Both the position numbers and the translations under genes were made by a program. A DNA stretch of 7,591 nucleotides, from contig CAZABS010000040.1 in assembly GCA_964483635.1 (NCBI GenBank), positions 1-7,591 on the forward strand, in the 5' to 3' direction. Source of the stretch: CAZABS01 sp964483635 (GTDB lineage: Bacteria > Patescibacteriota > Minisyncoccia > Moranbacterales > UBA1568). Positions 5,453-7,591 of the stretch are shown piece after piece (the stretch's first letter is position 1; each line of letters begins with the position of its first letter). Below the pieces are notes generated by a model, which searched no databases, was not told where the DNA came from, and saw nothing but the letters and a program-made list of their open reading frames with translations.

Positions 5453-7591
5453 TTATTTTTTTGTTTTTTTACTGCGCTTCGGTTTAGTCGATTTTGTTCG
5501 ATTCTTTTTTTGAGGACTTTTTGGAGCGGCTTTCACGGCTCTTTCGGTAGTATACTTCGATCGGTATTCTTTGTCGAAACGCTCCCCTTGATAGCCAATT
5601 TCCTCGTCACATCGAGGGCAAAAATCAAACTCGCCAGCCAAATACCCATGTTTGGGACAGACAGAAAAGGTTGGAGTGATGGTGATATAGGGAAGTCGAA
5701 AATTAGAGAGAATAGATCGAACCAGATTACGACAAGCCTTGGCGGAACTCACACGCTCATTTAAGTAGCCATGAAGGACGGTACCCCCGGTATATTTTGT
5801 CTGAAGATGATCCTGGAGTTTGAGTACTTCGAAGATATCGTCACTATATTCCACTGGAACCTGAGAAGAGTTGGTATAGTATGGAGCTTCTTTGGTTCCT
5901 GCCTGAAGAATTTCTGGAAAGCGCTTTCTATCCTCTTTGGCAAAGCGATAGGTCGTCCCTTCGGCTGGAGTGGCTTCGAGATTGTAGTAATTATTGGTTT
6001 CCTCTTGATAATCCTTGATTTTGTTTCGCATAAAATCGAGAATCTCTTCAGCAAAACGTTGCCCCCACGGCGTTGTGATGTCTTCTTTATCGTGCGTAAA
6101 ATTCCGAATGGCCTCGTTAATCCCATTGACTCCAATTGTTGAGAAATGATTGCGGAGATACCCCAGATAACGTTTCGTGTACGGGAAAAGGTCTCGATCA
6201 ATCCAGCTTTGAATCACTTTCCGTTTGAGCTCAAGTGAAGTTTTTCCAAGTTCCATAAGCTCTTCAAGTCGGCGGAAAAATGCCTCCTTGTCGCCACCTG
6301 AGAGATATCCGATCCGAGCAGCGTTAATGGTCACGACACCCACCGATCCAGTCATCTCTGCCGAACCAAACAGACCCCCACCCCGCTTCCGGAGTTCACG
6401 GAGATCCAGCTGAAGCCGACAACACATCGAGCGAACATCTCCCGGATTGAGATCGGAATTCACAAAGTTCTGGAAGTACGGCGTTCCGTACTTGGCGGTC
6501 ATTTCGAAGAGTGGCAGGTTTTTGTCATCGTTCCAGGCAAAATCCTTGGTCACGTTGTAGGTCGGAATCGGAAAGGTAAACGTACGTCCCTTGGAATCGC
6601 CTTTCGTCATGACCTCGATAAACGCACGATTGACGACATCCATTTCTTTTTGGAGCTCTCCAAAAGTATAGGCAAATGGCTTCCCACCAAGGAGAAGTCG
6701 CTTCTCACGAAGATCTTCCGGACAATCCCAATCGAGCGTGATATTGGTAAACGGCGTCTGCGTTCCCCAGCGCGATGGGATATTCAAATTAAAAACAAAG
6801 GACTGAATATTTTGGTGGACATAATCGTATGTTTTTTCATCAACATACTTCTGCTTCGCCTTCTTGCTTTGAAACTTCATCCCGTAACGCTTGATATCAT
6901 TTTCCAGCTCAAGAGAGTATTTCTTCACGAAAGGCGCCATATAGGTATCAAAACTCGAGAATGCCTGAGCTCCAGCCCATTCATTTTGGAGTGTCCCAAG
7001 AAAGTTAACCATCTGGGATACCGCCGATGAAAGATGCTTGGGTGGAGCTGATTCAATCTTGTTTGGCACACCATTAAACCCCTCCTCAAGGAGCACCCGC
7101 AGGCTCCAGCCCGCACAGTATCCACTGAACATATCGAGATCATGAATATGGATATCGGCATTCCGGTGAGCGTCGCCGACCGCCTTCGGATAGATATGCG
7201 AGAGCCAATAGTTCGCAATAACATTTCCGGCAGTATTGAGGATCAAGCCTCCGAGTGAATACCCTTGGTTGGAGTTTGCGTTGACGCGCCAGTCGCTCCG
7301 GTCGAGATACTCTTGAACCGTCTTTTCGACTTCGACAACAACATTTTTATCCGCCCTTGCTTCACGCCGCTTCTCCCGATAGAGAATATAGGCCTTTGCA
7401 ATCTCGGGATAGTCAAATTGGATAAGTTTTTCCTCAACAATGTCCTGAACGTCCTCAACGGCTGGAATCCGGTCAGTAAAACGCTCTTCCAAGGCTACCT
7501 GGACATCTTTAGCTAAGACAAACTCGACAATATCATCCTTTTTCCCCACCGCCTCAGCCGCTTTTCCTATTGCCTGCTGAATCTTTTCGAG
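5453..7591 (-). CDS. nrdD: Anaerobic (class III) ribonucleoside-triphosphate reductase, large chain lacking its glycyl-radical loop; 5'-truncated by window edge
   Basis: There are 712 residues in the window, open to the right edge. A GTG at 7547-7549 would be a false start, because the 14 codons before it continue the N-terminal ATP-cone (L-E-K-I-Q-Q-A-I-G-K). The ATP-cone covers about residues 1-75 and ends in A-K-A-Y-I-L-Y-R-E-K-R. The ten-stranded barrel follows, with Y-C159-A-G-W-S-L, the finger loop S-M-C390-C391-R-L-Q-L (Cys391 is the likely thiyl-radical cysteine by alignment to M-G-C-R in E. coli), and G-S-V-G-V-V-T-I-N-A-A-R-I. The zinc site is C645-P-K-H-G-Y plus C658-P-R-C661. A normal NrdD continues directly into the glycyl-radical loop. 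Here the chain instead ends in about 25 lysine-rich residues and TAA. The radical loop is supplied by the next ORF. The enzyme makes dNTPs from NTPs anaerobically. Confidence 0.95.
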   Translation of the reverse strand, partial: LEKIQQAIGKAAEAVGKKDDIVEFVLAKDVQVALEERFTDRIPAVEDVQDIVEEKLIQFDYPEIAKAYILYREKRREARADKNVVVEVEKTVQEYLDRSDWRVNANSNQGYSLGGLILNTAGNVIANYWLSHIYPKAVGDAHRNADIHIHDLDMFSGYCAGWSLRVLLEEGFNGVPNKIESAPPKHLSSAVSQMVNFLGTLQNEWAGAQAFSSFDTYMAPFVKKYSLELENDIKRYGMKFQSKKAKQKYVDEKTYDYVHQNIQSFVFNLNIPSRWGTQTPFTNITLDWDCPEDLREKRLLLGGKPFAYTFGELQKEMDVVNRAFIEVMTKGDSKGRTFTFPIPTYNVTKDFAWNDDKNLPLFEMTAKYGTPYFQNFVNSDLNPGDVRSMCCRLQLDLRELRKRGGGLFGSAEMTGSVGVVTINAARIGYLSGGDKEAFFRRLEELMELGKTSLELKRKVIQSWIDRDLFPYTKRYLGYLRNHFSTIGVNGINEAIRNFTHDKEDITTPWGQRFAEEILDFMRNKIKDYQEETNNYYNLEATPAEGTTYRFAKEDRKRFPEILQAGTKEAPYYTNSSQVPVEYSDDIFEVLKLQDHLQTKYTGGTVLHGYLNERVSSAKACRNLVRSILSNFRLPYITITPTFSVCPKHGYLAGEFDFCPRCDEEIGYQGERFDKEYRSKYTTERAVKAAPKSPQKKNRTKSTKPKRSKKTKK

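Noticed and set aside
5434..5470. Programmed frameshift joining NrdD to the glycyl-radical ORF at the A-rich end (A AAA AAA followed by TAA)
   Set aside because: A -1 slip there reads 12 more codons and stops at a TGA without entering the small ORF's frame. The frame needed is +1, and it contains a TAA 12 bases before the small ORF's ATG. Slippage would therefore not make a fusion.
1..7591. CRISPR array, tRNA, rRNA, insertion sequence, phage integration site
   Set aside because: I saw no spaced direct repeats, tRNA cloverleaf, rRNA-like segment, transposase or terminal inverted repeats. Nearly all known bases are covered by genes.

Overview
The window looks like part of a draft or metagenome-assembled bacterial genome. 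A run of exactly 100 N (2424-2523) is a conventional scaffold-gap placeholder. The standard bacterial code fits: TGA ends at least two genes cleanly. Genes are tightly packed, usually 2-40 bases apart, and few starts have a good Shine-Dalgarno sequence. An oxygen-sensitive class III ribonucleotide reductase points to an anaerobic or facultative lifestyle. Single-domain response regulators, a lone solute-binding lipoprotein and an anchored amidase-like protein remind me of Patescibacteria/CPR genomes such as Peregrinibacteria. That placement is a low-confidence inference; no rRNA or other marker gene is present.

Left block (1-2423, all minus strand, read right to left): the C-terminal half of a SAM-dependent methyltransferase cut by the gap, a family-1 extracellular solute-binding lipoprotein, a small two-helix membrane protein, and the start of a membrane-anchored exported protein, possibly an N-acetylmuramoyl-L-alanine amidase, that runs off the left edge. 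Spacings of 2, 7 and 33 bases suggest one operon concerned with the cell envelope.

Middle block (2524-3848): a plus-strand pair made of a membrane-anchored NlpE-N-domain protein and a REC-only response regulator. A clear -10 box precedes the pair and an intrinsic terminator follows it. Converging on them is a second REC-only response regulator on the minus strand.

Right block (3887-7591, minus strand): nrdD (5' end outside the window), a 70-residue protein carrying the glycyl-radical loop, nrdG (the radical SAM activase), and a conserved transglutaminase-like protein. The second response regulator lies 38 bases further on. This block is a class III ribonucleotide reductase operon that makes dNTPs without oxygen.

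The most notable observation is that the reductase is split. The large NrdD polypeptide stops shortly after its zinc site in a lysine-rich tail and has no glycyl-radical loop. That loop (R-V-M-G-Y) is encoded by a separate small ORF 16 bases downstream. Stop codons in two of the three frames between them, including the small ORF's own frame, argue against a single sequencing error. This suggests a two-part enzyme in which the radical-bearing segment works in trans.
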